A stretch of DNA of 64,000 nt from Salticus scenicus (Eukaryota > Arthropoda > Arachnida > Araneae > Salticidae). The notes beneath the pieces are model-generated. The model had not been told where the DNA came from. It searched no databases and was given only the letters and a program-made list of their open reading frames with translations. Shown here one piece after another: positions 9,792 through 21,711 of the stretch (position 1 is its first letter; each line of letters starts with the position of its first letter). Made by a program: the position numbers and the translations under genes. Location: the NCBI GenBank assembly GCA_963930645.1, contig OZ005648.1, positions 152,898,535 through 152,962,534 of the forward strand. Reading direction: 5' to 3'.

Positions 9792-11092
9792 TCCAAGTTA
9801 TCTTGTTGAATGTACTGCGTCACTGTAAAAAAATATTTTTACAATTAAAAAGCTATATGATGAGGAAAATTTAAACTAATTTACTAATAAATCTTTTGTT
9901 ACTTAAAAAAAAATTAAATTAAAAATTAAATTAAAATTAAATAAATATATATCATGGATTTCTGTGCATTTTAGTAAAAATCGCATAGTGCAATGTTCCT
10001 ATACTTTTTAAATAATATATATTTTTATTTTTTCTGTGATTTTTAGAATACCCGGTATATGCTTCCGTGGGCTACAATTCCTATGACAGAATTTTTTTAT
10101 GCTTTCTGCGACAAGTCTTGTTAGTGCAAGCCTTTACTGCAAGACAATATTGACATATTTTCTTATTTACACATAATATGTACATGTAACTATAAAGACC
10201 AATATTATTCATAAACTGATGAAGAAATCTTAAATACAATACATGAGTTTCTATTTTCTACTGAAATTTAGAAATGCCTTTCATTTTTATGGGCAAATCG
10301 TTCTGCAAGTGACAATTTCTTTTCTGTGACAATGTCGCTGTGTCGCCTAAATTCTGCCACAGGGGCTACAATTAACAATAAGGTTCATAAAACCTTGAAT
10401 ATTTAAAACATATAATGAAAGCTTTAAGACTTTTAGAATTTTTAAAACAAAAGTTCAAGGAAAATAAGATATATTAATTATGAAAAATATAATAAAAAAT
10501 GTTATTATATAAGTCTTAAAATTTAGAAAATTAATGAAAAAAATTTTGTTTAATTAAATATTTTATTAATTTATATATATTTTATGATGCATAAAATTTT
10601 ATTCATTAAATATCAAACAAAAAATTCTTTTTAAAAATATTGCAAAATTTAATTAGCTTCAAAGAAAAAAAATAAGTAAGTTTATCAACATTACGCAATA
10701 AAATATTGCTATCAAATTTTAAAATTAAATTGTCTTTTTATTTTTTGTTACCATATATTTTAATTCTTTTATTACGATAAAAAGCTTTTTATTCTTCAAA
10801 TTAGGAAAATTTCCTTTTAAAATAACTAAAAAGCTTTCTTCGATGAAAGAATTCGTTAAAAATCAACAAGTTCAAAGAAATTACTCAAAATAAAGTAATA
10901 TATTAAATTTATGATTGACAGGCGAGGAGCACTTTGAAGTATTTTAAATAGCACTCTCTCTTAATTATGAACTTCTAGAAAATTGGCGTTCTCTAGATCA
11001 AAGAACAAAAGCATAAATAACTATAGATACAAAAATTCAAAGATGAAGGTATAATTAAAAGCAAATTCCGTTAGCTAAAGCTCCAATAACTA

Positions 11093-11135
<43 letters not shown>

Positions 11136-11882
11136 TTGTAAAAATTTAATAAATTATACATAAAAGCATCCGAGCAAATTTCGCTTAATATATATATATA
11201 TATATATATAATAGCTAGCGAAATTTTAATTTTAATTAGTTTATAATTTTATCTATTGTGTTTCAATATGTATTTGATTTTTTTCTACAAAAATAGTAAA
11301 TTAATTTTAATTATCTATTTCAAATAACTCGAAAGAATCATAAAGGAAATTGTAAAAAATCATAAATAATACCTAAATGTAAAAATAAGGCATGTGTTAT
11401 TGCTAAAAGTACAAAAATAATCATGATTCATAACACAGAGACTTACCAATTCCAGTAGAATTCCAGAAATTTTAAAGTAAAATATATATGCACAGAGTGT
11501 AAAATAATAATGAAAATAATAATTATTATTATTATTCAAAATTAAACGATGATATTTCTCTGTTTACTGCAGGTTAAGTCACCGAATTTCAAGTGAACGT
11601 CGTGGAAATTTGATACTTGCAGGCAATAAGAATAATCCTAAATTAATATATATATGTGTGTGTGTGCGCACAATGTTTAAACAGATTTTCATTATACGTA
11701 AGGGTTTCAAAAAATAAGGTAGCAAGAGCTCTGACGGGTGTGCAAATTATCCGTATGAATAAAAATCCCTCCGAAGAAAACGAAGACGATCACAGGAATC
11801 AAATACACAGGTAGATGGAGCTGATTGTCCATTAATATGACTAAATCTCACTCAGTTAGAAGAGGGCTGCGTTGACAGAAAC
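9792..11882. other. AT-rich spacer with microsatellites
   Basis: Two kilobases with no supported gene. At 10065-10375, blocks reading CTATGACAGAATTT and its inverted relative AAATTCTGCCACAGG face each other about 260 bases apart, possibly a small decayed inverted-repeat element. A TTA run lies at 11096-11134 and a TA run at 11190-11210. From about 10400 to 11560 composition is extremely A/T-rich. Confidence 0.5.
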
Positions 11883-12518
11883 ATGGTCGCGATTGAAATA
11901 ACAAGTGTGATAAGGTTTAGGCGTTTAAAGAAAAATTCTCCAGCTGAAATGCGTTGGCAATTGGTAAAAATATACGGTATAAGTGTTGTGTCACGAAAAC
12001 AGATGTGGTTTTGGTGCATGGAATTTGACAAAGGCAGAACTGATGTGCGAGATGAAGAATGAGCAGGGTGACCAAGCACGTCCACCGTAGATGACAATGT
12101 TTGCACTGCCGAAGTTTTGATTCAATGTGATCGTCGCTTTACTCAGAGTAAAATTGCACAAGAATGCAGTATCTCCATTGGCAGTGCACATTATATTGTC
12201 CATGAACAATTAGGCGATCGGAAGACATGCGCTCGTTTGCTACCGAGACAACTCACAGATGAGCAGAAACCACCCTTTTTACAGTCTCGACCTCTCACCA
12301 AGTGATTTCCATCGCTAAATTACTCATTTCCATTGCTCTTCGTGCCTTTTAAGAAACACTTGGGAGGTCAACATGTCAGAGCTGATGCCGAGGTTCAGCA
12401 AGCCGCCTTGACGTGGTTGCACAATCTTGACACTGATTTCATCGATGGCGGTTTCGATGGTTTGGTGTACCGATGGAACAAATGCCTCATTAAGAATGGT
12501 GATTATGTAGCTAAGTAA
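11883..12518 (+). pseudogene. mariner transposase pseudogene, internally deleted
   Basis: From ATG at 11883 the frame gives a mariner DNA-binding half: PAEMRWQLVKIYG, WCMEFDKGRTDVRDEE, then a second helix-turn-helix (FTQSKIAQECSISIGSAHYI) and RQLTDEQK. Two in-frame TGA codons (12060 and 12069) lie exactly where the family has Arg, as expected from CGA-to-TGA decay. After codon K (12270) the first two catalytic Asp blocks are missing, a deletion of well over 100 codons; sequence resumes in another frame as SLDLSPSDFH (third Asp region), then KKHLGGQH and a C-terminus ending near 12518. Intact mariners encode about 345 residues; about 210 remain. No terminal inverted repeats were confirmed. Confidence 0.85.
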
Positions 12519-13081
12519 TATGTGCCTGTGCTTTCCTATATTGTATATATATATATATATATATATTTCATTTCCTGAACGTTTATTCCTAAACGTTTAT
12601 TCTGAATGGGCTTGTTACCTTACTATTTGAAACGCCTTCGTATTATATTAATCTAGTTGTTGAATTGAATTTCAGAATTGTATAGAAAGTAAGGATTAAT
12701 TCATCTACTTATTAACCCTTCTTATATCTCTATCTATTTATCTCTATCAGTTTTTTTTTTTTTTTTTTTTTTTCTGTAATTTATGTTTAAATGTATGCGA
12801 AAAGTCTAAGAGCACACGCTGACCTTTATGAGGGTGTGAAAATAAATACGCTTGATATCTGTATAAGTATGCATCAATCTGTTGCAATAAGACATTGTTG
12901 TGTCGTAAGTAAGTAGTAATTAAGTAATGTTCTGCAGAAATAAGATTTGCAAAGGGAACCCGCTGTGATGTAAATTCTTCTTGATGCTGTATACAATGCT
13001 TTTTGAATCATCCTATTATCTGTAATAAATTTGGAGATATTAAACGATTCCTTTTGGATAGTCTTTCTTTTCCACACCCTG
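12519..13081. other. Spacer after mariner remnant
   Basis: TA run (12545-12567) and T run (12751-12772). GAGGGTGTGAAAA near 12830 and TTTCCACACCCTGT near 13070 are inverted to each other, which could mark a decayed 250-bp element. No gene supported. Confidence 0.4.
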
Positions 13082-13297
13082 TACAGTCGGTAACAAAAGT
13101 ATCCGAACACTAGCAAAAATTCCTATATAGAAAAAGTAGAGTTAGTACTGTTTTGTTAAATAAATCCTTGTCGAATCATGTCCTTAGACTGACTGAAAAC
13201 ATGATTCGACAAGGAGTTATTTAACAAAACAGTATTAACTCTACTTTTTTATATAGGAATTTTTGCTAGTGTTCAGATACTTTTGTTACCGACTGTA
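13082..13297. mobile_element. Foldback MITE family A, copy 2
   Basis: TA at 13082-13083 and 13296-13297. Near-perfect palindrome of about 100-bp arms with ends CAGTCGGTAACAAAAGTATC. It lacks the 41-bp duplication of copy 1. The small loop lies near 13185-13200. Confidence 0.88.
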
Positions 13298-13478
13298 TAT
13301 GAACTAATAATTAATTTATAATAAAAATTGTTTAGTAAAAATTTTCACAGATACTTATATTTAAGCATTCTAAAAGCCAAACAACAAAATTTTTATCATA
13401 TTTTTTTTAAACCTTTATTTATTTTATTTTAATATTTAATTTTTTTGTAACTAAACTTAAAAATTAAACTCAATAAAT

Positions 13479-13860
13479 CTGTACTGGTAAGTATAAAGGA
13501 TTTCAGTCCATATTCTTGATTTTTCAGGAGACTGAAAGTAAAGTTAAACTAATTAAAAACAAATCAGAAGAATCGATTAGGAAAAAGGAATTTCGTTGAC
13601 TTATACCCTTTATACCATTCAGTGATTGCCAACCTTCATTTAATAACGGGAAAAAATTGAATTAAATATTTTATACCATACATGAATGGTAAATTTCTGA
13701 CTTGAACCTTTTTTTACCAATGGATTTTCTCAAAGACTAAATGACATAAACTTAAATCCTTTATACCAATCGATTGAGAATTTTTTTTCTGGGTCTGACT
13801 ATGTACTTAACTCAAAATCGACATTTTTGGACTTAAATCCTTTATACTTATCAGTACAGA
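13479..13860. mobile_element. 382-bp MITE with 26-bp terminal inverted repeats
   Basis: The left end TCTGTACTGGTAAGTATAAA and the right end TTTATACTTATCAGTACAGA are inverted to each other with one mismatch over this stretch. A-rich flanks (AATAAA before, AATAAT after) may be a short target duplication. The interior repeats CCTTTATACC-like words several times (near 13605, 13758, 13838). No ORF. Superfamily not assignable without a transposase. Confidence 0.7.
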
Positions 13861-14139
13861 AATAATCAAAATTGTTTAATTACATTCGCGCTTTCGTAAC
13901 GACATTAAAATTCTACAGTAGCATTATAATTATTGATAGGAGTAATAATTTTGCATCCATTTAAAATAAGATAAAGACGATGCTAAAACGATAGCAAAAC
14001 TAATATTGTGTCGGGCATTATAGAATTTTCTACTATATCATTCTATATAATAGCAACACTTATTGTTAAACAGGCAAAAAATTTAAAAAATTAATTGTGA
14101 CAATAAACATTTTATCTGTGCAATTTTGTTAAATTTTAA
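13861..14139. other. AT-rich spacer
   Basis: Nothing recognised beyond A/T-rich sequence. Confidence 0.4.
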
Positions 14140-14519
14140 CCAGTACATACTGAGATGTAGACATATGGAAAATTGCTCAAGGTGAATAATAACAGCGTCA
14201 CCTGTGAGCTGATATACACCCACTTACAGTCAGCCTTCTTTTTCGTGATGGCCTTTCACATATCAAGTTTGACGCATTTATGAACAGTAAAAAATAAGAC
14301 ATAGAATTTCTGTACAGAGGGAATATTGTACTGGATCAGCGCCATCTGTCGTTCTATCTGCATCTAATTTAAATAAATATAGTTTTTCATAATATCTATC
14401 TTTTATACTGTGTTTGATGCAATTACATATCTTATAGAAGATGATATATAGCCTCCTCGTTAATTGGAGAAAATCATAATATAGTAGCTCCACCTCTTGT
14501 GCAATATGCAGTAAAATTT
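14140..14519. repeat. Fragment of the ~140-bp repeat array type found at 63.2 kb
   Basis: AACAGCGTCACCTGTGAGCTG (14189-14209, within a longer match) and ATAGTAGCTCCACCTCTT (14480-14497) correspond to the AGCAGCGTCACC / AGCAGCTCCACC core of the tandem units at 63300-64000. ACATATCAAGTTTGACG (14257) matches ACATATCAAGTTTCGTA at 63225. This is therefore a piece of the same element type, without visible ends, abutting the mariner pseudogene. Confidence 0.65.
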
Positions 14520-15511
14520 CATAAACTTTTTGCCTGCTGATGCTCCTACGGCCCAAATATATGACAGGCATTCGAAGATAGATCAGGATTGTAAGGAGGG
14601 TGCTTTAGTGTTGTCCAATGAAAGTCATCCCACTTTGGCGTTGGCTGTGTGGTGTGAGAAATCGTTCACTGTTGTGAAGTAGAATTACGTTTCTGGTCGG
14701 AAATAGGGTAAAATTTTCAGTCAATATGCAAACCCATCATTAGTAGCAACTGTACGACTGATTTACATAAAATCGATCAGCAAAATTCCTTCGAAATTTC
14801 GAAATACCGACCAAAAACATTCCTTGCTCAGACACAACTTTTTACTCATTCATTGACTAAATATTAGAGTAGACCTCAGACTAGTAACATTTTTGTCTCC
14901 AAACATCTCATCCCCACCATTTCACCAATTCATTCGCAAAACAGATTTTTCTATGGCCAAAGCGACATTCCACTTCCACTGAAGCAAGTTTCCTCCATCT
15001 TTGTTATCGGTGTTCTATATTTTGATTGGGTATAAATTAAACACAAACCACAACCTACTCTAGCTGAAATGAAAAGCAAGTAATCTAATCCTTGTTATTG
15101 ATTGAAAGCTGTTCTGTTTGACTTTTCTTTGGAGTTTTGGAGGTAAAAGGAACAAATCATTTAAAACATGCAAAATCCCTAGAACCAGTTGCCAAAACTA
15201 GCGATTATTGCCAAAAAAAAAAAAAAAAAAAAAAAAGGGGGAGGGGGGCGCAAAAACCTCAGTGATGTTCGCGGAGTTTTTCTCCATAGCCAATATAGGT
15301 AATCCAAAATCTACTTCTACCACTACTCGATGTGTTTGCTACTCAGCCAGAATTTTTTGTGTCATTCGTGTACTTGAGTTTTCTTCACTATTGTCTCCAC
15401 AAACTATGTTTCAAGTCTTCGAATAATTTCGGCTGGTTTGACGCCTTCATGTGTGAGCATACTTTTAATAAAGCACTGCGCAACATGAGTATGGAACTCT
15501 TGATTACTCAT
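14520..15511 (-). pseudogene. mariner transposase pseudogene (second)
   Basis: Minus strand, starting ATG at 15511-15509. The first 45 codons give CFIKSMLTHEGVKPAEIIRR, a classic mariner first helix-turn-helix, followed with stops by KTQVHE and HKKF. The middle is poorly readable. Near 14660-14640 the HHTANA segment of the second catalytic block appears. From 14629 the frame reads DDFHWTTLKHPPYNPDLSS and on to CHIFGP, stopping at 14546; this holds the third catalytic Asp (NPDL). At least two frameshifts and several stops, so it is dead. It faces the other mariner remnant 2 kb away, but the two differ in sequence and belong to different mariner lineages. Confidence 0.8.
15215..15247. repeat. 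Poly-A/poly-G junction
   Basis: A24-like run followed directly by a GGGGGAGGGGGG block inside the mariner remnant. It is the source of a spurious poly-Lys frame. Confidence 0.7.
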
Positions 15512-16124
15512 TGTGAGACCAACTGAAACACGGAAATAAACTTACTACAGTGTAGGCACTCATTTGACATCACCACGTGTCTCATACAGCAGCGAGCGCT
15601 CCTTCCCAAAGCACTGGCGGCCGTACGAAAAATACTCCCGTTGATATTTAATTCATCATCGTGTATATATATATACATCTTATCTCTCTTATCAGGACCA
15701 GGACCTATACTACTAGTAATATACTTTAGGATTGCATATACATATGCATATATTATGTAAATCATTTTTTATTGTTATGTGCATTCTTTTTTATGTATTT
15801 AATAACATTACTGAATATTAATTGAGTATTTTTGCTAGCCTTCACCATTACAGAAACATTATTTTTTCACCCTTAAATTTATAAAATCCCCTGACGAAAT
15901 TATAGCTTTTCTTTTCTTTTCTACTTATTTATTTATTTATCTTTTGTGTGCTGTTCAGTAGTTATTTCATTTCTTTTATCATCTCAAAGTTAAATTATAT
16001 ATTTTACAATATGTAATCATCATGTGTTCTGGTTGTATTTTAAATTCTTAATATTTTTTTTTTCATGCTATGTTTCCTGGTTTCTGCGCGTTGTTGGGAT
16101 GAAATAGTTTATACACATACACAC

Positions 16125-16126
<2 letters not shown>
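15512..16126. other. Spacer, partly the mariner 5' flank
   Basis: 15530-15660 is GC-richer and probably contains the 5' end of the mariner element, whose inverted repeat was not pinned down. The rest is A/T-rich without features. Confidence 0.4.

Positions 16127-16206
<80 letters not shown>
16127..16206. repeat. Long TA dinucleotide microsatellite
   Basis: About 38 consecutive AT repeats, the longest pure microsatellite in the window; self-complementary and able to extrude as a cruciform. Length is likely to be polymorphic and poorly assembled. Confidence 0.95.
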
Positions 16207-16209
<3 letters not shown>

Positions 16210-16489
16210 GCGTGGATGAAAGTGGGTGAACGTAAAAAAAATGTAAAATTTATAGTATCATTTAAAATAAACAATTTTTGGGGACTTAAGAATGCAATTT
16301 TACTCTTCAAATATCAGAAAATATATAAGTTAGTTTTATTGTTTATTCTATAACATGAAACTGCACTACTGTGAATGATAATAGCAACTGACTGAAATGG
16401 AAATAAATAAGTCTTTTCTTTTTACAGGAATAATATTTTTATGTAGCATGTAGCAAATCTCAAAAAAATTTCAGAAATCTCAAGCAAAC

Positions 16490-17187
16490 AGTCGTTCATT
16501 ACCGGAAATTAAGAGTCAAAATTTGCTTTGACAATTCTGTTTCCGGGAATTAGTCTTGTTTGCATACTTCGTACAAGTCTCCTCTCCACCCTCCACAGAA
16601 AACGTACGACTTCCTGAAGTTCCGATATAGCATGCACCTCCATCCATCAGCCAAACGCTCTAATGAAGTGCAGTTCCCGCATCGGTTTTAAAAGACGAAC
16701 GGAAAGATGATTAAAGAAACTGGGGAGGGGAATTGTAGGGTGGCCGATTCATTAATCAAATCCTAGGAATCGACAGTTTCGATTAGGCACAAATGGAAAT
16801 CGGAAACTTGAAAATTTTAGCGCGATAATAAATCGTTAGAAACGTTTATGGATGTTACATGCACGATTTCATTTTGAAACATTTGAGGATTGTTGCTCTA
16901 AAATATCCGGCAAAAGAATAAATTTTCTTTACATTGATCGCTGTCTTGGTAAGGATTTATACAATTTTCGCCGTCTGATCGGGAGAACACGGATATATGG
17001 ATTCGTTATAGGAAAACTTTTTTTGGTTGGAAGCCTTAAGGAATATATTAATGAATGCAGCTACAAATTATTAAATTTCGAGTTTGTTGGAAAATGTAAA
17101 TCTATTGGAAGTAGATTCACTGTGTGTCATATAAATTTGTCTATAAATGCCTTGAGAAAAAAGAATTTGTATTTAAGATTATTATAA
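16490..17187. other. GC-balanced island, candidate conserved non-coding element or exon
   Basis: Composition rises well above the neighbouring A/T sequence from about 16490 to 17000. The stretch 16690-16830 has TTAATCAAATCC, GATTAGGC and GGCCGATTCATTAATC, homeodomain-type TAAT/GATTA words. A 111-codon frame on the plus strand (16852-17187) has mixed, non-repetitive composition with several Cys but no recognised motif and no clear splice context. It is not obviously a repeat. Confidence 0.35.
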
Positions 17188-18429
17188 AATCGAAAATTGG
17201 TCAAATGTTAATGATGCTGATCGATTTTTAAAACGACATATAACTTATGAGAGATAAACTGAATGAAATTTTATATAAATAAATAAATAATTAAAATAAA
17301 CTAAAAACTGAATGACTAAATGAAATTTTATAAAAATAAATAAATAAATAAAATAAAAACCATGTTTTTAAGGGTAAAATATTATGTTATTAATTTGGTA
17401 TGTATTTAGAATGAGTTTATTTTTATTTATTTTTATTTCTTATACTTATTTATTTATTGCTTATAAAGAATATATTTTTGAAGTTAAACGGGTGTGTATA
17501 TTAATGTCACTGTGATAGAATGAAAGAAGTGATAATTTCCTATTGAATAACTAAAAAGTCAAATTAGATTACCTTCTAATCGAGCAGGGCAAAAAGCTGT
17601 GCATTAACCTATTCTTGTAGAATGCGGAACCTTTTGCCTTACTTGCTTCTAAATTTTGTAGCAGACAATAAACTGCTCAGTATACTTTTCTTTTAGTATT
17701 TTAACTCACTGGTTAATATTGGCTTGACTGCACATTTTTTTAATGCATACATCATTGTATGTATTAATGAAATTAAATGCACTTACCGTCCGGTTTATAC
17801 ATGAAATGCCAATTAATTCATCGAAATTAAAGCAAGACTAGAAGCACACATGGAATGATCGTACTCAAATTTGTAATCTACCTTATTGCAAAACTTCAAA
17901 ACCTCGATGTATTTTTCATTTTCAAAGATTATATTAAAGTGCTGATAAAAACAAGTAATATAAAAGAAAAAAAAAAATTAAGCCAATTCCTACTTACAAA
18001 CATTATCAAAAAAGTATTTTTTATTTATTAATTTTTTTTTAATAATTTTGAATTAGGAAATAAAAAGCGCGCGTTATAAATAAAATAACAATAATTATAG
18101 GATTTAAAAAAAAACTTTTTTATATACCATGTTTTAAATTTTCTGATGAATCATAGAGCTCTTATCAATGTGTATAAAAATTTTAAAGTGATAATGACGT
18201 CAATTTTTGTGAGATGCATAATTTAACTTTTTGTAATTTTTTAATGTTCACGTTTAGCTAAAATGTATTTATTTTTATGTCGAAAGAAAATGAACTCGTA
18301 AATTTTTTTTTTTGGCAACAATTAAATTATAGCTAATATTTTAATGGCTATTTTAATACTATTAGAATGTTATTATTTTCATATTTTAATTAATTATAAG
18401 AAAACTAATAAAAAATTCGAAAATCGGAC
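17188..18429. other. AT-rich spacer
   Basis: TAAA/TTTA microsatellite-like stretches at 17277-17350. An ATAAAT-rich segment of about 60 bases is duplicated at 17265-17290 and 17322-17350. No gene seen. Confidence 0.5.
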
Positions 18430-18545
18430 TTCAAAGTATTGTGTTGTCACCGTGTGCTGAGCGATCCTGAGAGTTTCAAATTTCTAGCTAGTCGGGAAGT
18501 TATTTAAAAATCGATTGCAAGATTTGTACAAGGTATAGGGAGAGT
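18430..18545. repeat. Solitary copy of the ~190-bp repeat found in the 28-30 kb element
   Basis: TCTAGCTAGTCGGGAAGT (18483-18500) followed by ATCGATTGCAAGATTTGTAC (18511) matches the repeated sequence at 29207-29230, 29329-29346 and 29478-29515. It lies here without terminal hairpins. Confidence 0.7.
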
Positions 18546-18654
18546 GTGGACTAATAGTAGGAATTGAATAAGCTTCATTTTTAATATTTAAAGGAACTGT
18601 AAAACTTATGTTCCAACGGACTATTGTGCAAGTGTGATGTAATTCAAACGATAT

Positions 18655-19240
18655 TTTGTGACAAAAAATGTACTAAACAGTACATTTAGATTTCAGTTTT
18701 CAGAGATATCGCTTTTGAATTTTCCAGGGTGGCAAATAAAAAACGAACGAGGCAGAGTAGCTGTCATAATGCTACACGTGATTTATCACGTACTAAGAGC
18801 TTGGCCGATTCATTGTCTCTGTGTTAATTCGGAGCCCATCAGTCACCCTAATGCATCCTGACCATTCGGAGCGATATATCGTATCTCTCTTCTCCTGGCT
18901 TCGTCCAAGGAAACCCGAGAGCCAAATGCTTCCTCTTTTAATTGTTTAATTGAGGTCGTTTATGGCGAAATTCGAGTCAATAATGATTTTCGGCCTTGAT
19001 GTATGGAAGTCGGGTAATTAGGAAACAAAGCGACACCGAGAAATTGAGAGTGATTAATAAGGGAGAAAATGTCGGCACATACACACAATTTATTATGTTA
19101 CTGATGAAATGCACGTGATACGCTCTTTTAATCATCCACAAATGAACGCGTGCTGCTTCGAAATTGAAAGATGCTAATAATAGAATTTTAAATAGAGAAC
19201 TGACGCATCTAGTAATCTTGCTTACGAAACTCATAAAAGT
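18655..19240. other. GC-balanced island, candidate regulatory element
   Basis: About 600 bases of balanced composition in A/T-rich surroundings. It contains an inverted CACGTGATTTATCACGT (18775-18791) with an E-box CACGTG, TTTAATTGTTTAATTGAGG (18936-18954), GGTAATTAGG (19013), and a second GCACGTGATACG (19111). Frames on both strands (67 and 85 codons) lack recognisable motifs. I favour a non-coding conserved element, by inference only. Confidence 0.35.
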
Positions 19241-19494
19241 ACGAATTATCTGTAAGAGAATTAATACTTCTTAAATTTATTTAAAAATAATTACAATTAA
19301 TTTACAGAATTTATGCATACATATATATATGTATGCCTTGCATTTGTGCAGTCTCCCAAATAATTAAAAACACTCAATCATAAAAGGAGCGTGAATATAT
19401 TTTTATATTACTGAAAAAAAAAAAAAGAATTATACCTTAAAAAACATTTTAATGACAAAGCTAGGGCAATGAATTTTATCAAAATATTTGAAGA

Positions 19495-19715
19495 TACAGT
19501 CCGTAAAAAAAGTGTCCGAACACTAAAACAAAAATTCCTATATAAAAAAAAATTTGAGTTAATACTGTTTTGTTAAATAAATCCTTGTAGAATCATGTTC
19601 TTAGTCAGTCTAAGAACATGATTCGACAAGGATTTATTTAACAAAACTGTATTAAGTGTACTCTTTTTACATAGGAATTTTTGCTAGTGTTCGGACACTT
19701 TTGTTACCTACTGTA
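19495..19715. mobile_element. Foldback MITE family A, copy 3
   Basis: TA at 19495-19496 and 19714-19715. The right end retains TTCGGACACTTTTGTTACC; the left end has mutated (CAGTCCGTAAAAAAAGTGTC). Arms pair around a centre near 19605. Confidence 0.85.
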
Positions 19716-20945
19716 ATTTAATATACAAATGGTCAATATGAAGATTTTAGAAATAATATATTTATATGAACTAATAATCCATATAAGGTACAATTTTTAT
19801 CTTTCTCATTTTATATTTATACAACATTCATATACGCAATGAAGCATATGTTTCCAAACATGCCAATAAGAGAGGTGTTAGCAGAGAGAGGGAACTACAT
19901 ACAAGATGCATAAAACTGTATGTTCACAACCGTTAGTCGGAGATACATATTTTCAATTAGAAAATGATTCAAATCAGGTCATTGAACTTGAATTCTCACT
20001 GCTCAAGATTGATTAGACTGCAAAGGTATTCAATGCATATTTCATATGGTGAGATCTAAACCACAATAAAAATGTCTGATATGCTTTATATACAGTGCCT
20101 AGAATATACAGTGTGACAACTGCCTATAACAGTAATTCTTAAAATACTACTCGGAAAATTAAGCTTCCTAAGATAGCACTCTGATCGAAATTCTTGCTCA
20201 AATCATAGACATTGCATAAGCGTTGAAAGAACATTTCCAAGTTTCGTTTGCTCAATCACCTGATGAGGTACATAAGTAACCAGCAAATACATTAGTTTTG
20301 TCTTTTTTAGTATGTATCTTTTTTTTATATTATTATTATTATTTGCATGGATGTTTTTTGTATGTATCTTATTTCCATGGAATTATTTTTTAAATAACTG
20401 AAAAAAGTACATATTTAGATGTAAAATTTATTTGGTTAAAAAAAAAAAAAAAAAAAAAATTAATTTTGATATAATTAAATGAAAAAAAAAAAACATTAAG
20501 ATGAACGAAGCAAGTTACTTATAGCAAAGAAAGCGAATTTGTAACAAAGCAATATTAAACAACATGCGCATAAATGCATAACTACATTTTTCTTTTTCTT
20601 TTTTTTTTTTTTTTTTAACTTTTTACTTCAATATTTGTACCTGCATCTAAATCAACAAATTTTCTGGTCTCTCTCTTCATGTTCATAGACTTTTTTTTTT
20701 CTTTTAAATATCAGTTTATAGAAAGAAATCATTTTTAAAACTCTCTAGGCTGCGATTTTGACTTTTTTGTTATATTTTTTACAAAATTCTAAACTTTTAC
20801 ACATAAAATTGAAGAAACTAATATATTTTAAGCTTTAGATATAGTTTCGATAGTTTTAAGGCAAAAAATACCAACTAACTTTAAAACTGGGATTTGTTTC
20901 ATAAATGTTACAGTATATATACCACCATACAAAACCCATTTACTG
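19716..20945. other. AT-rich spacer
   Basis: No gene. A runs at 20440-20459 and T runs at 20602-20615 and 20692-20701. A patch at 19830-20280 is less biased but translates into nothing recognised. Confidence 0.4.
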
Positions 20946-20949
20946 TGTA

Positions 20950-21025
20950 TTGTGGTGGTATGATAAGGATCGCGTTCGTCTTGGAATCCAAAGGTAGACG
21001 GTTGGATTCCAGGGCCGAGAAATGA
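20950..21025 (+). repeat. tRNA-like sequence, probable SINE head fragment
   Basis: A box A-like GGTATGATAAGGATCGCGTT followed about 30 bases later by a box B-like GGTTGGATTCC (consensus GGTTCGANTCC with C to G). An internal stem TCGTCTTGGAATCC/AAGGTAGACG sits where an anticodon arm would. The acceptor stem does not pair cleanly, so it is not called a tRNA gene. It belongs to a family different from the S1 and S2 SINEs. Confidence 0.4.
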
Positions 21026-21032
21026 ATTTTTT

Positions 21033-21674
21033 TTTTTTAAAGTTATTGATAATGTCGGCAAAAGACTGTTAGAAAGTTTCAAGAAAGCAAGAAGAAGAGA
21101 TGAAGAAAATTTTATTCAGTTTACAACTAGATTAATTTTGCAATGGGAATATTATTGTAAATTGGGGAATGTGAAAGACTTGGATTGTCTTACGGAAACT
21201 CTGGATCATGAAACGGCAACACACATAAATATAAAACAAGGTGACGGTTGGCTTAGATCTAGAGAGTTGGCAAAGGAATGTCATTTATTTTACTCAGCAA
21301 ACGGAAAATCATATAAATCAAGTGTTACTCATAGATATATGTATTATGATAATAAAAAAATCACACGATGCTGAGGGAATAACGAAAGGATCTCAGCGAA
21401 CATATAAAAAGGAATTAGAACCGAAATGGATAAAGAGAGAAGGACCAAAATTAGTAAGCAGTCTGAATGTTTCATTTGTGGATCACGGAATGATTTTAAA
21501 AGGGATTGCCCAAGATGGCGAGAGAAAAAGTTTACGCCACGATCAGAAGCGGAAAGGGTGGCCAGTGTGAACAGTTCACAAAGTCCAGATACCAGTGTTG
21601 AGCAAGGAATTGTCAAGGAAAAAGGGGAAAATTTAAGATATGTACCAGATAGATACAATGCAAAAGACGAATAA
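21033..21674 (+). pseudogene. Retrotransposon gag-like fragment with zinc knuckle
   Basis: Open from the end of a T run at about 21033, continuing through 21371 without an ATG requirement. The first part (LLESFKKARRRDEENFIQF then TRLILQWEYYC) resembles the helical domain of gag proteins found in arachnid Ty3/Gypsy-like elements, with an aromatic QWEYYCKLGNVKDLDCL helix. Stops at 21372 and about 21405 break it. The same frame then encodes a CCHC-type knuckle, CFICGSRNDFKRDCP, in which the His position is Asp, so it would not bind zinc normally. It ends at 21672, 40 bases before the BEL LTR. Family placement is from memory of similar proteins. Confidence 0.5.
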
Positions 21675-21711
21675 CTCCTTTCCCAATAAAAGTCATGGAT
21701 GGACTGATATA

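Noticed and set aside
16068..16310. 80-codon minus frame with a poly-(Tyr-Ile) stretch
   Set aside because: Direct translation of the TA microsatellite.
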